Below, piece after piece: positions 52,868 to 62,940 of a stretch of 64,000 nucleotides of DNA. The notes under the pieces were generated by a model, which saw nothing but the letters and a program-made list of their open reading frames with translations, was not told the origin of the DNA and did not search any database. Source of the DNA: an uncultured Collinsella sp. (GTDB taxonomy: Bacteria > Actinomycetota > Coriobacteriia > Coriobacteriales > Coriobacteriaceae); the NCBI GenBank assembly GCA_900545665.1, contig UQZU01000001.1:62001-126000 (forward strand), in the 5' to 3' direction. Numbering within the stretch: position 1 is the first letter of the stretch; each line of letters opens with the position of its first letter. Both the position numbers and the translations under genes were made by a program.

Positions 52868-52897
52868 AGTTACGCGGTTTGGTAAAACCGCGTAACT
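52868..52897. terminator. Hairpin at the glmM stop codon
   Basis: AGTTACGCGGTTT and AAACCGCGTAACT form a perfect 13-bp stem with loop GGTA, touching the glmM stop. There is no U-tract, so it may protect the 3' end or need a factor to terminate. Confidence 0.55.
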
Positions 52898-54227
52898 ATA
52901 AAGCCTCGAGCGCGTTGGCGATGCGCTTCATGGCGGCGTCGGCGGCGGCTTGGTCGGGGGCTTCGGCCAAAACGCGGATCACCGACTCGGTTCCGCTCTT
53001 GCGCACCAGTACGCGGCCCTCGCCTGCCAGCGCGGCCTCGGCCTCGGCGATGGCGTTCTGCACGCCCATGTTCTCGAGCGCGGCGTCCTTGTCCGCCACG
53101 TGCACGGCCACCTGCGCCTGTGGCAGCAGCTTGCACGGAGCCGTGAGTTGCGAGAGTGTCTCGCGCTCGGCACGAATCACTTCCATCACGCGCAGCGAGG
53201 TCATAATGCCGTCGCCCGTGCGCTCGATATCGCCAAAGATCGTATGGCCCGTCTGCTCGCCGCCCAGGCTGTAGCCGCCCTCGCGCATCTTGGCATACAC
53301 GTGACGGTCGCCCACGCCGCTGGTCACGGCGCTCAGTCCGGCAAGCTCCAGCGACTTGACCAGACCAAAGTTGCTGGCGATCGTCGGTACCACGGTACCG
53401 CCCGAGAGACGCCCGTGCTTGTTCAGGTACACGCCGCACACGTACAGGATCTGGTCGCCGTCGACCACGCGGCCGCGCTCGTCCACGGCCAGGCAGCGGT
53501 CGGCATCGCCGTCGTAGGCAAATCCCACATCCAGGCCCTGCTCCACCACGTGGCGCTGTAGGCGCTCCATATGCGTGGAGCCGCAGTCGACGTTGATGTT
53601 AAAGCCATCGGGCGCGGCGTTGATCACGCGCACGTCGGCGCCCAGCGCGTCGAACACCGGCTTGGCCACCGAGGAAGCCGAGCCGTTGGCGCAGTCGATA
53701 CCGATCTTGACGCCCTGCAGCGAAAAGTTCGCACTTGCAATGAGCGAAGCAATGTAGCGGTTGCGGCCCTGCATGTAGTCCACCGTGGCACCGATGTGGT
53801 TGCCCGTTGCCAGCGGCACCTCGCTCTTGCCATCGATGTAGTCCTCAATGAGCTCCAGGACGTCCTCGTCCATCTTAAAGCCGTCGCTGTTGACGAGCTT
53901 AATGCCGTTATCGCAAAACGGGTTGTGGCTCGCGCTGATCATGATGCCGCAATCGAAGCAGCCTTCCACAGTCTGATGCGCTACGCCCGGCGTGGGGATC
54001 ACGTGCAGCATATAGGCGTCCGCACCGCTCGCGACCAGGCCGCTCACCAGCGCCGCCTCAAACATATAACTCGAGCGACGCGTGTCCTTGCCCACGATCA
54101 CGCGTGCCTTGCGCTCGCGGTTGGCGCCGTAATACCAGCCCACAAAACGGCCAATCTTATAAGCGTGCTCTACCGTCAGCCCAACGTTGGCCTCACCGCG
54201 AAAGCCGTCGGTGCCAAAGTACTTCAT
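52896..54227 (-). CDS. glmM: Phosphoglucosamine mutase
   Basis: A 443-residue enzyme converting glucosamine-6-phosphate to glucosamine-1-phosphate for peptidoglycan. Start MKYFGTDGFRGEANVGLT, phosphoserine loop ISASHNPFCDNGIK, metal loop AYDGDADRCLAVDE and sugar loop GGEQTGHTIF, phosphate loop RKSGTES. Full length; AAGGAG precedes the ATG. Confidence 0.96.
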   Translation of the reverse strand: MKYFGTDGFRGEANVGLTVEHAYKIGRFVGWYYGANRERKARVIVGKDTRRSSYMFEAALVSGLVASGADAYMLHVIPTPGVAHQTVEGCFDCGIMISASHNPFCDNGIKLVNSDGFKMDEDVLELIEDYIDGKSEVPLATGNHIGATVDYMQGRNRYIASLIASANFSLQGVKIGIDCANGSASSVAKPVFDALGADVRVINAAPDGFNINVDCGSTHMERLQRHVVEQGLDVGFAYDGDADRCLAVDERGRVVDGDQILYVCGVYLNKHGRLSGGTVVPTIASNFGLVKSLELAGLSAVTSGVGDRHVYAKMREGGYSLGGEQTGHTIFGDIERTGDGIMTSLRVMEVIRAERETLSQLTAPCKLLPQAQVAVHVADKDAALENMGVQNAIAEAEAALAGEGRVLVRKSGTESVIRVLAEAPDQAAADAAMKRIANALEAL

Positions 54228-54240
54228 GCGCTCTCCTTAC

Positions 54241-54273
54241 AAAATAGGGGCGAACAGATTGCCTGTCCGCCCC
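54241..54273 (-). terminator. Terminator of the DUF4012 gene
   Basis: On the minus strand GGGGCGGACAG-GCAAT-CTGTTCGCCCC is followed by TATTTTGT, about 40 bp after the stop. Confidence 0.8.
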
Positions 54274-54310
54274 AAAATGGTACTCGATTATCTGCGCTAC
54301 CAGAAAAACC

Positions 54311-56623
54311 CTACGCCGACGCGCTGTCGCGAGCTGCCTGGCATGTAGGAGTCTGACGCAGCGTAAGCGGCTTGTCCCCCGCCTCGGCCGACGTGGTCAG
54401 CGTATACGTGATCGTCGTCGTCTCGCCAGCATGCAGGTCAACGGTGCCCGAATAGAAGGGGATTCCATGCCACGTAGCGGCGCCAAGACCAAACTGTGTG
54501 CCCTCAACCGTAAGGTCACTGATGTTGCCGCCCGTCGGGGCAAACAACGAGACATTCAGGCGTTCGTCGTCACGCGCGGCATCGGGTGCGCTCGCCGCAA
54601 CGTAGTCGGGCAGCTTGCCTGCCTCCTCCTGCGTCATGATGTTCGTCAGAGTAACGGTGATGCGATACGAGCACGTGCCGTCGCCGTTCTTGATGCCCTG
54701 GCCGATCTGCGTGTCGGCGTTCAGATACCAGTCGAGCTTGGAGAAGCTCAGGTTGTTAAAGTAAACGCCGGCAACGGGATCGGCACTCGGATCATCCGGA
54801 TCGGGCAGCGAAGCGTCAATGCCCGTCTCTTTGATGGCATTCTGCTCATCATCGTTTCTCATCCAAGCAATCAGACGGCCCTCTTCGGCACCGCGCTCGA
54901 ATGCACCGACAAGCTTTGTAACGTCGACGTCACCGATGCCACCGAGAATCTTGTCGAAGGCGGCGCTGGCAACAGCCGCAAAGATGCCGTCCGATTCCTC
55001 GACCGGATAGTTCCAATACACATCGTGCATGAGAACCTTCGCCGCGTTGGTGCCGTCGACAACCGTTCCGTCGGGCAGCGAGACATTACCGACCAGGCCC
55101 AGCAGATACTGCAGGAACACCGGGTCGATACCGATGACGCCATCAACGTCCTGTCCATACTGGGACTTCCACAGCGCGGCGACACGCTGCGAGTTGCGGG
55201 GCCAATCAGGCGAATAGGTATTGCCCGAGTTGTACAGGTTACTGTGGTTGCCGAACAGCGCCTCATCCTCTTCGTCGACGCTCTCGACTGCCTCATCCTC
55301 GCTGAGTCCAATGCGGGGAACAAACTCGCCAATCGACATCTGGCCGTCAGTGACCGAAATCAGGCCCTGCGAACCGCCAAAGCCGCCGCAAGCACGAATC
55401 TCGACGTTGTTCATGGCGTACATAAGGTAGTTGCGCGTCTGGCCGTTGGCGCCGAGCATCTGGGGAAGGACGGGGGCGACCTTCTCCGCCGCGTCAACCG
55501 CACCGTTGAGGGTGGCAAAGCCGTCCTTGGCCTTATCGACCAGCTCGGTCACCTGAGAAATATGAGTATCGCCAATGCCCTGGATCTTCTCGTTGGCGCT
55601 CTTGAACACCTTCGAGCTGCTGGAAAGCGAATCGGCGACCGCCTGCAGCGCGGACACGTTAATCATGCCGTCCTGGAACAGTTTGCCGGGCGTAGCCTGC
55701 GAAAGGTTATCGGCCATGGGAACCAGCGCATTGCTCGAGACATCGGACAGGGCGTCAATCATGGTGCGGGCCGCATTGATATCGCTGCCATACACCGGGA
55801 TAAACGAAGCCGCCGCCCACGGCGGGCTCGAGGTCTCCGCCTTCATGCTGTTGCAGAGCTCATCGATCTTCTTCGCGTCGTCAGGCAGCGTCGAAAAATC
55901 GCCCGACGTGACCTTGTCCTTAAGGCCACCGACGATCTCGACAGCCTCCTTCGCTTCGCTCTTTACGGTCTTTGCCGAGTTAAGCAGCATAAAGCCGCTT
56001 GCGCCAAGCGCAACGAGAAGCACCGCGACTACAGCGGCAATAATGGCGCCGGTGTGACGCTTTTTGCGCTCGCCCTTGCGATGGCGATGACGGACCAGAC
56101 CGTCAGAGGTCGAACTCGACGAAGCGTCGCTACCGTAGTTCAAGCCAAAATCGTAATAATCTTCCTTGGAACCCGAGCCCGCAAACTCGGCACCGCTATC
56201 ATCCAGGCGGGCGAACGTGCCAGTCTCGGAGGCGCCGGTGTAGATCGTGCCAAGGTTGCCCGTAAGCCCCGCGCCACCGGCAGAGGGAGTATTGTTGTCG
56301 GCCTTGCCGGCATTAACGTTGCCGGCGGCATTCGCGGCGTTGGCAGCACCTGCGCTGTTCGCAGGTGCCGAAGGAGCCCCGCTCGGCTGCGACGCGGAGG
56401 TTGCACCGCCCGCAAAGACATTCCCTCTTGCACGGCCGGTCTTTTTTGCCTTTTGAGACTGCTCGTACAGAGCGGTAAACATCGCCGTCTCGCCCGGGGA
56501 CACGCGCTTACCGGAACCGCCCTGTCCAGCGCCGCCCGGCGTGCCGGCCTTACCAGCCCCGTTCGGACGCGGCGGAACTGCAGGGCGGCCGCTATCGCTG
56601 CCCTTAAAGTGATTACCAGCCAT
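54311..56623 (-). CDS. DUF4012 domain membrane protein
   Basis: A 770-residue protein. The first 200 residues are low-complexity (Gly/Ala/Asn/Ser) and cytoplasmic, a basic stretch (RHRHRKGERKKRH) then one membrane helix (AIIAAVVAVLLVALGASGFMLL), and the outer part has DUF4012 (LMYAMNNVEIRACGGFGGSQGLISV). In Actinobacteria such proteins often sit near cell-surface polysaccharide genes; here it is next to glmM, a cell-wall precursor gene. Function unknown. Start 56623 has GAGGA upstream. Confidence 0.82.
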   Translation of the reverse strand: MAGNHFKGSDSGRPAVPPRPNGAGKAGTPGGAGQGGSGKRVSPGETAMFTALYEQSQKAKKTGRARGNVFAGGATSASQPSGAPSAPANSAGAANAANAAGNVNAGKADNNTPSAGGAGLTGNLGTIYTGASETGTFARLDDSGAEFAGSGSKEDYYDFGLNYGSDASSSSTSDGLVRHRHRKGERKKRHTGAIIAAVVAVLLVALGASGFMLLNSAKTVKSEAKEAVEIVGGLKDKVTSGDFSTLPDDAKKIDELCNSMKAETSSPPWAAASFIPVYGSDINAARTMIDALSDVSSNALVPMADNLSQATPGKLFQDGMINVSALQAVADSLSSSSKVFKSANEKIQGIGDTHISQVTELVDKAKDGFATLNGAVDAAEKVAPVLPQMLGANGQTRNYLMYAMNNVEIRACGGFGGSQGLISVTDGQMSIGEFVPRIGLSEDEAVESVDEEDEALFGNHSNLYNSGNTYSPDWPRNSQRVAALWKSQYGQDVDGVIGIDPVFLQYLLGLVGNVSLPDGTVVDGTNAAKVLMHDVYWNYPVEESDGIFAAVASAAFDKILGGIGDVDVTKLVGAFERGAEEGRLIAWMRNDDEQNAIKETGIDASLPDPDDPSADPVAGVYFNNLSFSKLDWYLNADTQIGQGIKNGDGTCSYRITVTLTNIMTQEEAGKLPDYVAASAPDAARDDERLNVSLFAPTGGNISDLTVEGTQFGLGAATWHGIPFYSGTVDLHAGETTTITYTLTTSAEAGDKPLTLRQTPTCQAARDSASA

Positions 56624-56772
56624 AAAGAAATCCTCGCAATTGAGTCGCAATGAAAAAGTCCATAACGTTACTAGTTTATGGCATTTTGAGCATCGACAGC
56701 TAAACTCCAGACACGGACGTCAATTGGCGAAAATGCGGCACAACACCTTTTCTGTCTTGGCGGCGGTGCCAG

Positions 56773-57795
56773 CTACACCGTGAGGAACATCATCACGATG
56801 ATCATGGCAAAGCCGATAAGGTCGGTTGGCAAAAACACCGTCCCCAGCATAACGGCACTGGTGATGGTCGCCGAAACCGGCTCCACAGTTCCGATGAGGC
56901 TCGCGCGCACCGAGCCGATGTCCTTAACGCCCTGCATATAGAGCATGTAAGCAAAAAACGAGCCGATAACCACGAACACCGCGAGCGCCTCGATGCCGGC
57001 AGCGTCGAGCGCCGGCATATGCGCCCAGGGCTGCACGAAGACGCACGAGACCACGCCCGCCGTGAGCATTGCCGAGCCCGTGACGATGGGGCTGCCGTAT
57101 TCGGGCAGGATCTTGGCGGGAATCACCGCCATACACGCGGCGCTGACCGCACACATAAGACCTGCTGCCAGGCCAAGCGGCGAGATATTCAGGCTGGTGG
57201 GGTCGCCGCCGGTGGCGATTAAAAAGGTTCCACCCAGAGCCAGGCCAATGCCGATGACTTCGCGAGTACGCGGCATGCGACGATCGGTCACGCAGGCGTA
57301 GCCCATGATGATAACGAGCTGCAGGCACTGGAGCACCGTCGCGGTTCCGGCGTTCGTCAGGCGCACGGCCGAAAGATAGCAAAACTGGTTGAACAGCAGG
57401 CCAAAAGCGGTAAAGAGCAGCAGCTGCTTGCGATCAGCGGGCGTCGTCCAAAGCTTGACCAGGCGTGCGCGGTCGCGCGTGACAACCACAGCCATAAAGA
57501 GCAGGCCGGCGAGAATCTGACGCACGCTCATAAGCCACAGCGTATCGACATGGTAGGTATCGAACAAAAAACTCGCGCTGGTGCCCGAGAAGCCCCAAAA
57601 CGAACCGCCCACCAGCGTAGCCAAAACGCCCGTGATCATCTTGCGCGACGACGCATCGTTAAGGCGCTCGCGCCAGGCGCGACGGGTGTTGCGGCTGAGC
57701 TCGTCGGTGCCCTCGGGCACATCAATGTTCGATATATCGGTCATCGGCACCGAAGCCCCTGCGCCTTCGACCTGCTCGACACACTCTTTGCTCAT
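56773..57795 (-). CDS. EamA/DMT family transporter
   Basis: A 340-residue membrane protein with about ten helices in two EamA repeats (ITGVLATLVGGSFWGFSGTSA and LGLAAGLMCAVSAACMAVIPA). These export or import small metabolites; the substrate is unknown. A 35-residue hydrophilic N-terminus precedes the first helix. GGGGGAG precedes ATG 57795. The following 57796-58026 holds no gene that I can see. Confidence 0.88.
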   Translation of the reverse strand: MSKECVEQVEGAGASVPMTDISNIDVPEGTDELSRNTRRAWRERLNDASSRKMITGVLATLVGGSFWGFSGTSASFLFDTYHVDTLWLMSVRQILAGLLFMAVVVTRDRARLVKLWTTPADRKQLLLFTAFGLLFNQFCYLSAVRLTNAGTATVLQCLQLVIIMGYACVTDRRMPRTREVIGIGLALGGTFLIATGGDPTSLNISPLGLAAGLMCAVSAACMAVIPAKILPEYGSPIVTGSAMLTAGVVSCVFVQPWAHMPALDAAGIEALAVFVVIGSFFAYMLYMQGVKDIGSVRASLIGTVEPVSATITSAVMLGTVFLPTDLIGFAMIIVMMFLTV

Positions 57796-58026
57796 TCCAC
57801 TCCCCCGAAACAGCCTGGAAACAATTCGGCTTACCTTACCACGGCGAAGTCACCAGCTGGAGGCTTGTCCGCTTATCGGTAGGACAATTCCGCAGGCGTC
57901 TTTCCATAGCTCGATACCGCAATGGCCTTGCATTATGCGACAGCCAAATCGCGGCAGCAGGCACTTTTGAGATGGATATGACAAAGCCCCCGAATTCCAC
58001 AATGTAAGCGATTTTTAAAAATGTTC

Positions 58027-58055
58027 TTGCCACCGAGTTCAGGCTCCGTTATATT
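58027..58055 (+). promoter_or_regulatory. tRNA-Val promoter
   Basis: TTGCCA (58027-58032), 17-bp spacer, TATATT (58050-58055), 29 bp before the tRNA. Confidence 0.75.
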
Positions 58056-58084
58056 ATCCCTTGCGCGCTTGCGTACCCTTGATC

Positions 58085-58159
58085 GGGCGTTTAGCTCAGG
58101 GGGAGAGCGCTTCCCTGACACGGAAGAGGTCAGAAGTTCAAATCTTCTAACGCCCACCA
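58085..58159 (+). tRNA. tRNA-Val (GAC)
   Basis: A 75-base gene with encoded CCA. Acceptor GGGCGTT/AACGCCC, anticodon loop CTGACAC (anticodon GAC, reading GTC/GTT), T-arm AGAAG-TTCAAAT-CTTCT. Unlike the other four tRNAs it has no downstream tandem module. Confidence 0.96.
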
Positions 58160-58167
58160 AATGTTCG

Positions 58168-58200
58168 CAGCTCAGAGGCTATGTCCTCTGGGCTGTTTTG
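58168..58200 (+). terminator. Terminator of tRNA-Val
   Basis: AGCTCAGAGG and CCTCTGGGCT pair around CTATGT and are followed by GTTTTGTTTT. Confidence 0.8.
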
Positions 58201-58385
58201 TTTTATGTCGCCAAATCCGCCGGCAGTTCCAACCGCCCAACTAGCCAAAAGCCGACCATCTACTTGCCGATATATCCATCGGCATAACCAATCAGTCCGC
58301 ACCGCAACTTCTCAGCAAAACGCCGCGATGTCTGCGCCCTGCGGTATCCTTGGGCCACTTGCACCTGCAGCACCAAGGAGCCGCC

Positions 58386-59072
58386 ATGCGCACCGAGCTC
58401 GATGTCCCCTTTTCGCACAAAGAAGAAGCCAAGGCGCTGGGCGCCAAATGGGACCGGACCAAGAAGGTCTGGTATGTACCCGGCGGCGTCAACCCCGAGC
58501 CCTTTGCCGAGTGGCTGCCCGGTGTTGACCGATCCGACCCCTCAGCGCCGTATATATATCTAGTACTGGGCAAGCGCGAGTGCTGGAAGTGTCACAAAGA
58601 GACCTCGGTCGCGGCCTTCGGCATTCCCTATCGAACCGATAACGACGAGAGCGTCGCCATCGCGCACGCGCCCAACGAGTCCGGGCACATTGCCATCGAC
58701 ACGGCCAACGCCAACGCACTCGCCATCGTGCCCGCTCTTGGCTGCGTGCCGGGCGAGATCCGCGACTACCTTCATAAGCGCTGCGGCTACAAGCCCGTAG
58801 GCGCGCGAGCCTCCAAAGCCCCGTCGCTCGGCAACACGTGCACCAGTTGCGACGCGCTGCAAGGCAGCCGCTATCTGTTCGAGGAGCCCTCGTCCCCGTT
58901 TGCCCTCACTGCCATCAACAAGCTGCCGGCACTGGAGTTTATACGCGTCGAAGTTGCCGGCGTCTTTGGCGTCCCGACCACGCGCACCGACTTTGACCAG
59001 GCGCTCTTTACCTGGGCACGCGACCATCACGCCGAGTTCCACAGGCAACTCGGTGAGGGGGTTTATTTGTAG
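58386..59072 (+). CDS. DUF5710 domain protein
   Basis: A 228-residue protein. The N-terminus MRTELDVPFSHKEEAKALGAKWDRTKKVWYVP is the DUF5710 motif found with primases and DNA-processing enzymes. Cys pairs CWKC and CTSC suggest zinc binding. AAGGAG supports ATG 58386. First gene of the accessory stretch after tRNA-Val. Confidence 0.82.
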   Translation: MRTELDVPFSHKEEAKALGAKWDRTKKVWYVPGGVNPEPFAEWLPGVDRSDPSAPYIYLVLGKRECWKCHKETSVAAFGIPYRTDNDESVAIAHAPNESGHIAIDTANANALAIVPALGCVPGEIRDYLHKRCGYKPVGARASKAPSLGNTCTSCDALQGSRYLFEEPSSPFALTAINKLPALEFIRVEVAGVFGVPTTRTDFDQALFTWARDHHAEFHRQLGEGVYL

Positions 59073-59110
59073 AGACGGAGAAGCCTTCACAGCCAGCTCC
59101 TCCGCATCAC

Positions 59111-59395
59111 CTATCCCTCGTCGCCGGCGTCATACACGATATCGAGGCCACAAACAGGGCATTTCTCCGGATACACCGGCATATGAACGCCTGTCTGTTT
59201 TCTCACTTCGTCGCTGAGTCTGTCGCGCGCATCGATGAACCGAATATCGAGACACGGTATTTGCGAGCCGCAGCAAGGGCAGGTGACGACAAACGACCCG
59301 CAATCAACCTCTACGCTCGGAAACATATTGTTGTCTATAAGGGCACACGGCAGTTTTCCGTACTTCCCCATCGCAATATCGCCTCGCCAGCTCAT
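59111..59395 (-). CDS. Small zinc-ribbon protein
   Basis: A 94-residue protein with CPCCGSQIPC and CPVC, four to five Cys that form a likely zinc ribbon. Start 59395 (MSWRGDIAMGKYG) has GAGGGGAG upstream. No further function can be inferred. Confidence 0.7.
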   Translation of the reverse strand: MSWRGDIAMGKYGKLPCALIDNNMFPSVEVDCGSFVVTCPCCGSQIPCLDIRFIDARDRLSDEVRKQTGVHMPVYPEKCPVCGLDIVYDAGDEG

Positions 59396-59517
59396 ACACG
59401 CTCCCCTCTCGCTATACAAAACAGGAAGAGCATGCACCGGCGGGCGTGCGCGAGATTGTATCGCCACGCGATCCGATCAAACAACACGATCGTCAAAGAA
59501 TACCAAAGCCAAATACG

Positions 59518-60600
59518 CTAATACGGCAGAAGCCCCGCCTTTTCACGCTTCTTTTCCGAGCGATCGAACTCAATGCGATGGGCCTCAAGAAACACCGTAT
59601 TGGGTCGCCACTGACGCTCATTCGGCTGCCTTAGCGTCGCACCCGCAAAGGAAGCGTAGTCGGTCTTATCCAGCAGGTACGATCCGCACAGCCGATATTC
59701 GCCGCAAACAGGCTCAAACGAAATCAGGTGAGCATCAAATAGGGAATGAAGATCGCGCCGAAGCAGAATGCCATTGCTGGCAACCTGCGATTTGGGTCCC
59801 GAGTAATTCTCGATATGTGCAGCCTCCAGAGCTTCGCTGACGCCGCAGTCCGACACCGCGCAACGGCCGTCATAGGCGGCAACGAGCTGCTTGCGGAACC
59901 ATTGCTGCCCCAATCGCTCGCGCCTTAACGCATAGCGGACCTTTTCGTCGTCGGTCGCACCCTGTCCGGCAAACTCAATATCGACGGGCATGTGCTTCAG
60001 ATAACTCATGTCGGGTGCAAAACGAGGGTCCGGTCCGCCTTTATGAACAGGACCGTGCAGAACAAACCATCCGTTTTCGGGCTCGAACCGCTCAACAAAC
60101 GCAAGGCCGAGTACCTTGTAGCCCACCTCGGTTGCAAATATGACTCCGACCGGAACGCCACATTCCATGCAGTTGAGCATTTTACGGTTATAGTCTTGGT
60201 CTCGAGAACCAACGGCGCCTGGCGCTTGAACCGAATACTTAATGACCCACGTGCCATCGTCCAAATAGAGCGGAGGCACATCGGTGTAGAAGCTCTTTTT
60301 AGAGTTATGGACCGAAAGCGCAAAGATCTTATTGGGATCTTGCTTCACCCGATCCTGGCCCGGCCAGAAGATCCCTGAATCCCGCGTTACGGGAAAGAAG
60401 TCCGAGCCAATTCTCAAACGATACTGATACTGAGGGCTATCTTCCTTGGTGTGGTGCGGAAGGCTGGTCCAAACGCCGCCGCGCTGTTCCTCACCCAGAA
60501 ACCACTCCCTTGCCTCAACGTATTCGGAAGGCACGAGACTGCAGGCGCGGTCATAGCTTGGTCCATCCATCAACGGAACAGCAAGGTCAATGTCGTTCAT
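59518..60600 (-). CDS. HNH endonuclease domain protein (McrA-like)
   Basis: A 360-residue protein. The C-terminal HNH domain reads YDGRCAVSDCGVSEALEAAH, NGILLRRDLHSLFDAHLI, with Cys pair, His, Asn and His of the fold. The N-terminal 230 residues (CMECGVPVGVIF, FVLHGPVHKGGPDPRF) may recognise modified DNA, as in type IV restriction enzymes, but I cannot name the domain. Start is ATG 60600. It could act in phage defence. Confidence 0.78.
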   Translation of the reverse strand: MNDIDLAVPLMDGPSYDRACSLVPSEYVEAREWFLGEEQRGGVWTSLPHHTKEDSPQYQYRLRIGSDFFPVTRDSGIFWPGQDRVKQDPNKIFALSVHNSKKSFYTDVPPLYLDDGTWVIKYSVQAPGAVGSRDQDYNRKMLNCMECGVPVGVIFATEVGYKVLGLAFVERFEPENGWFVLHGPVHKGGPDPRFAPDMSYLKHMPVDIEFAGQGATDDEKVRYALRRERLGQQWFRKQLVAAYDGRCAVSDCGVSEALEAAHIENYSGPKSQVASNGILLRRDLHSLFDAHLISFEPVCGEYRLCGSYLLDKTDYASFAGATLRQPNERQWRPNTVFLEAHRIEFDRSEKKREKAGLLPY

Positions 60601-60815
60601 CGCCAGCACCTACAACCATACGAACGCGAGTCATGCCCCTCAATAATATGGCCGGAAGTCAATTATTACGAGATCTCATTCCGCGATCGGCACATCGTTG
60701 ATGCTCTCGGTTTGCCGCTGGCGCGCTTGTACCCCGCTACCCCACTTCCCTGTATACTGATGTAGCACGTGTTTCATCCGGGCTTGTTGGGCCGGATTGT
60801 TCATGAGAGGGTCTT

Positions 60816-61307
60816 ATGGCTGCTTCGAATCCGCCTAAGGGGAGCGTTTCTTCTTCGTCCATCAAGCCGGTTACGCGCAAGGCTGTGCGTTGCCAGCGCG
60901 AGGTCGCTTGGCTTGTCACGCAGGCGGCGGGCAGGCTTGTGGCGACCACTCAGGACGTCAATGCGCCTACGCCGAGCTTTGTGTTAGCGGCGGCGCTGGA
61001 TTTTGTGCGCCAATTGGAGCTTGCCGCACAGGATGCCAGCGGCCACCTCGACTACCAGAATGTTATGGCGCCCGACCTGCAAACGTTCTGCCACATGGCC
61101 AAGTTGCCCGCCGCACCCAATGCGCTTTCGGACGCAGGCTACATGTTTACGCTTTCGGGCGCGGACCTTATCCGCGACATCTATGCATACTGCAGCGAGC
61201 TCGCCGAGCGCCACGTCTTTGACGCGGCTGAAGTCAAACCGGGATATGTCATCAAGCTGGTTCTTAGGCTGTTCTTGATGGACGGGTTCGGGGCCATGCC
61301 GGCGTAA
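60816..61307 (+). CDS. Hypothetical protein, 163 residues
   Basis: A soluble, largely helical protein (MAASNPPKGSVSSSSIKP...). Ribosome site GAGAGGG precedes ATG 60816, and TATACT (60753-60758) is a possible -10. No domain recognised. It diverges from the HNH gene. Confidence 0.65.
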   Translation: MAASNPPKGSVSSSSIKPVTRKAVRCQREVAWLVTQAAGRLVATTQDVNAPTPSFVLAAALDFVRQLELAAQDASGHLDYQNVMAPDLQTFCHMAKLPAAPNALSDAGYMFTLSGADLIRDIYAYCSELAERHVFDAAEVKPGYVIKLVLRLFLMDGFGAMPA

Positions 61308-61407
61308 GCCGAGTCTTTAGCATCACCGTCGACTGAGCAACAACCGCTTTACCTTAGTGGGCGCCAATTGAGGGTCGATTATTGGGTCGCCTCGTCCACT
61401 AACGCAT

Positions 61408-62874
61408 TTATTCCACGCGCTCTGACAGTCGATACTTGCGGTTGCGGCTTGTCAACGGCGCCGTCGGCTCAAGCTCGCCCTGCTCAATGAGCGCATTGAC
61501 GCGTGCCCTGACCTGGGAAACCGTGAGTCCCGTGCGCTCCGCCAGTTCGCGCGTCCCCAATTCGCCGTAGCGCTTGAGCGCCGTCATAATCAAGTCCCCG
61601 CCATGATCGACCGGCTCGATCTTTGAACGGTAAAGTACGACCTTGAACCGATCGAACCCCGGGCAGAACAGGGGCTCGGCCAGACCATGCGCGCGCATGG
61701 CATCGAGCATCATCGGGATGCCCGAGCCATTGCCCTCAGCCGGCGAACCTGCGCCATCCGGCAGCGGGACAATCGACATGAGTTTCACGAGCGTCGCGTT
61801 ACGGCATCGGGAGCTGCCGTCAAACAAGCTCTCGCGAGTCTTCCCTCCATAAAGGCCGCCGGGATTCGTCACCTCGATACGGTCGTCAAAAACGTCGACG
61901 GCGATCGATTGCCCACAGAACCGATCCCCGTATTCCCTGTGGATAACCGCGTTGGCGACTGCCTCGCGCAGGACCTCCTCGGGAATCTCCAGCGAGTCGA
62001 TACGCGAGATGCCTTGGACGGTCGAGGTGCGGCGCAGGTTTTTGGCGACAGCCGCGACAGTATCCGAAATCATCTCGCCCAGGGTGCCCTCGCAGACTGT
62101 GCGGTCCATAAATCTTAGCGGTCCCGCAGCGCCCTTTTGAGTTCCCGCATGGACAGCCACATCAATGAAGAGCTTGGGATAGAACTGCTGAGGGTAAACG
62201 CCCGCGGCAAGGAGGCCGGCCTTGGTAACATTGCCCTGGAAGTCGAGGAGATTCAGGCGCTCCATCTTTGTCTTCTTGTCCGTCGCACCACGCATCGCTC
62301 GAGGCGTCAACGAATAGGCGCGTTCTATCGTGCGGTCGACCAGCGACTCGTCGAGATCGCCCACACTCGTGCCGGGCACCGCATCGCGATCGCTCGGAGT
62401 CGCTCGACCGTATGACGCCAATGCGAGCACCTCGGTCGATGAAAGCGGCACATCTTTGTCATCGATGCGTTTGTAGCTGCCACCTTGAGCGCCCCGCTCT
62501 ATGACATAGCACGGCTTGCTCGACGGGTCGAGCTCCTCAATCGTGATGACCAGAACCACGGTGCCCTGGAGCTCCACGCGCTCAATGGTGTATTTGGGCG
62601 GATTGGCCAGCTTTCCGCGACCGCCAGCATCGCCCATGCCCGCCACGAATTGGTTGAGCACTTTCTCGGTCTCAAAGTTTGCAACTGGGACAAAACCCGC
62701 GCGCTCGCTCACTCCGAGCACGATGATGCCGCCGGCGGTGTTTGCGAAAGCGCTGACCGTTTCCCATACGTCGCGGGAAAGCGTCATGGCGCTCTCTTTT
62801 ACTTCGACGCTAAGGTCATCCGAACCCATTCGCTTTAAAGACTCGAGCAAACCGGCCAGCTCGTTTTCGTTCAT
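61408..62874 (-). CDS. AlbA_2/Schlafen-type ATP-binding transcriptional regulator
   Basis: A 488-residue protein: N-terminal AlbA_2 domain (LSVEVKESAMTLSRDVWETVSAFANTAGG, GGIIVLGV), a GHKL-like ATPase part (LREAVANAVIHREYGD, GSGIPMM), and a C-terminal winged helix (RELAERTGLTVSQVRARVNALIEQGEL). Such proteins are often local regulators or stress/defence factors. Start 62874 has AAAGGA. Two long repeats with a palindrome lie just upstream and may be its operators. Confidence 0.85.
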   Translation of the reverse strand: MNENELAGLLESLKRMGSDDLSVEVKESAMTLSRDVWETVSAFANTAGGIIVLGVSERAGFVPVANFETEKVLNQFVAGMGDAGGRGKLANPPKYTIERVELQGTVVLVITIEELDPSSKPCYVIERGAQGGSYKRIDDKDVPLSSTEVLALASYGRATPSDRDAVPGTSVGDLDESLVDRTIERAYSLTPRAMRGATDKKTKMERLNLLDFQGNVTKAGLLAAGVYPQQFYPKLFIDVAVHAGTQKGAAGPLRFMDRTVCEGTLGEMISDTVAAVAKNLRRTSTVQGISRIDSLEIPEEVLREAVANAVIHREYGDRFCGQSIAVDVFDDRIEVTNPGGLYGGKTRESLFDGSSRCRNATLVKLMSIVPLPDGAGSPAEGNGSGIPMMLDAMRAHGLAEPLFCPGFDRFKVVLYRSKIEPVDHGGDLIMTALKRYGELGTRELAERTGLTVSQVRARVNALIEQGELEPTAPLTSRNRKYRLSERVE

Positions 62875-62940
62875 CTGCACGTCCTTTCGCTCGGTTCTGC
62901 GAAGAATGCCGCGAATAGATTTCCTTCGTCTCTCAGTTAT

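Noticed and set aside
58021..58287. Frame across tRNA-Val
   Set aside because: It covers the promoter, tRNA and terminator, so cannot be a protein gene.
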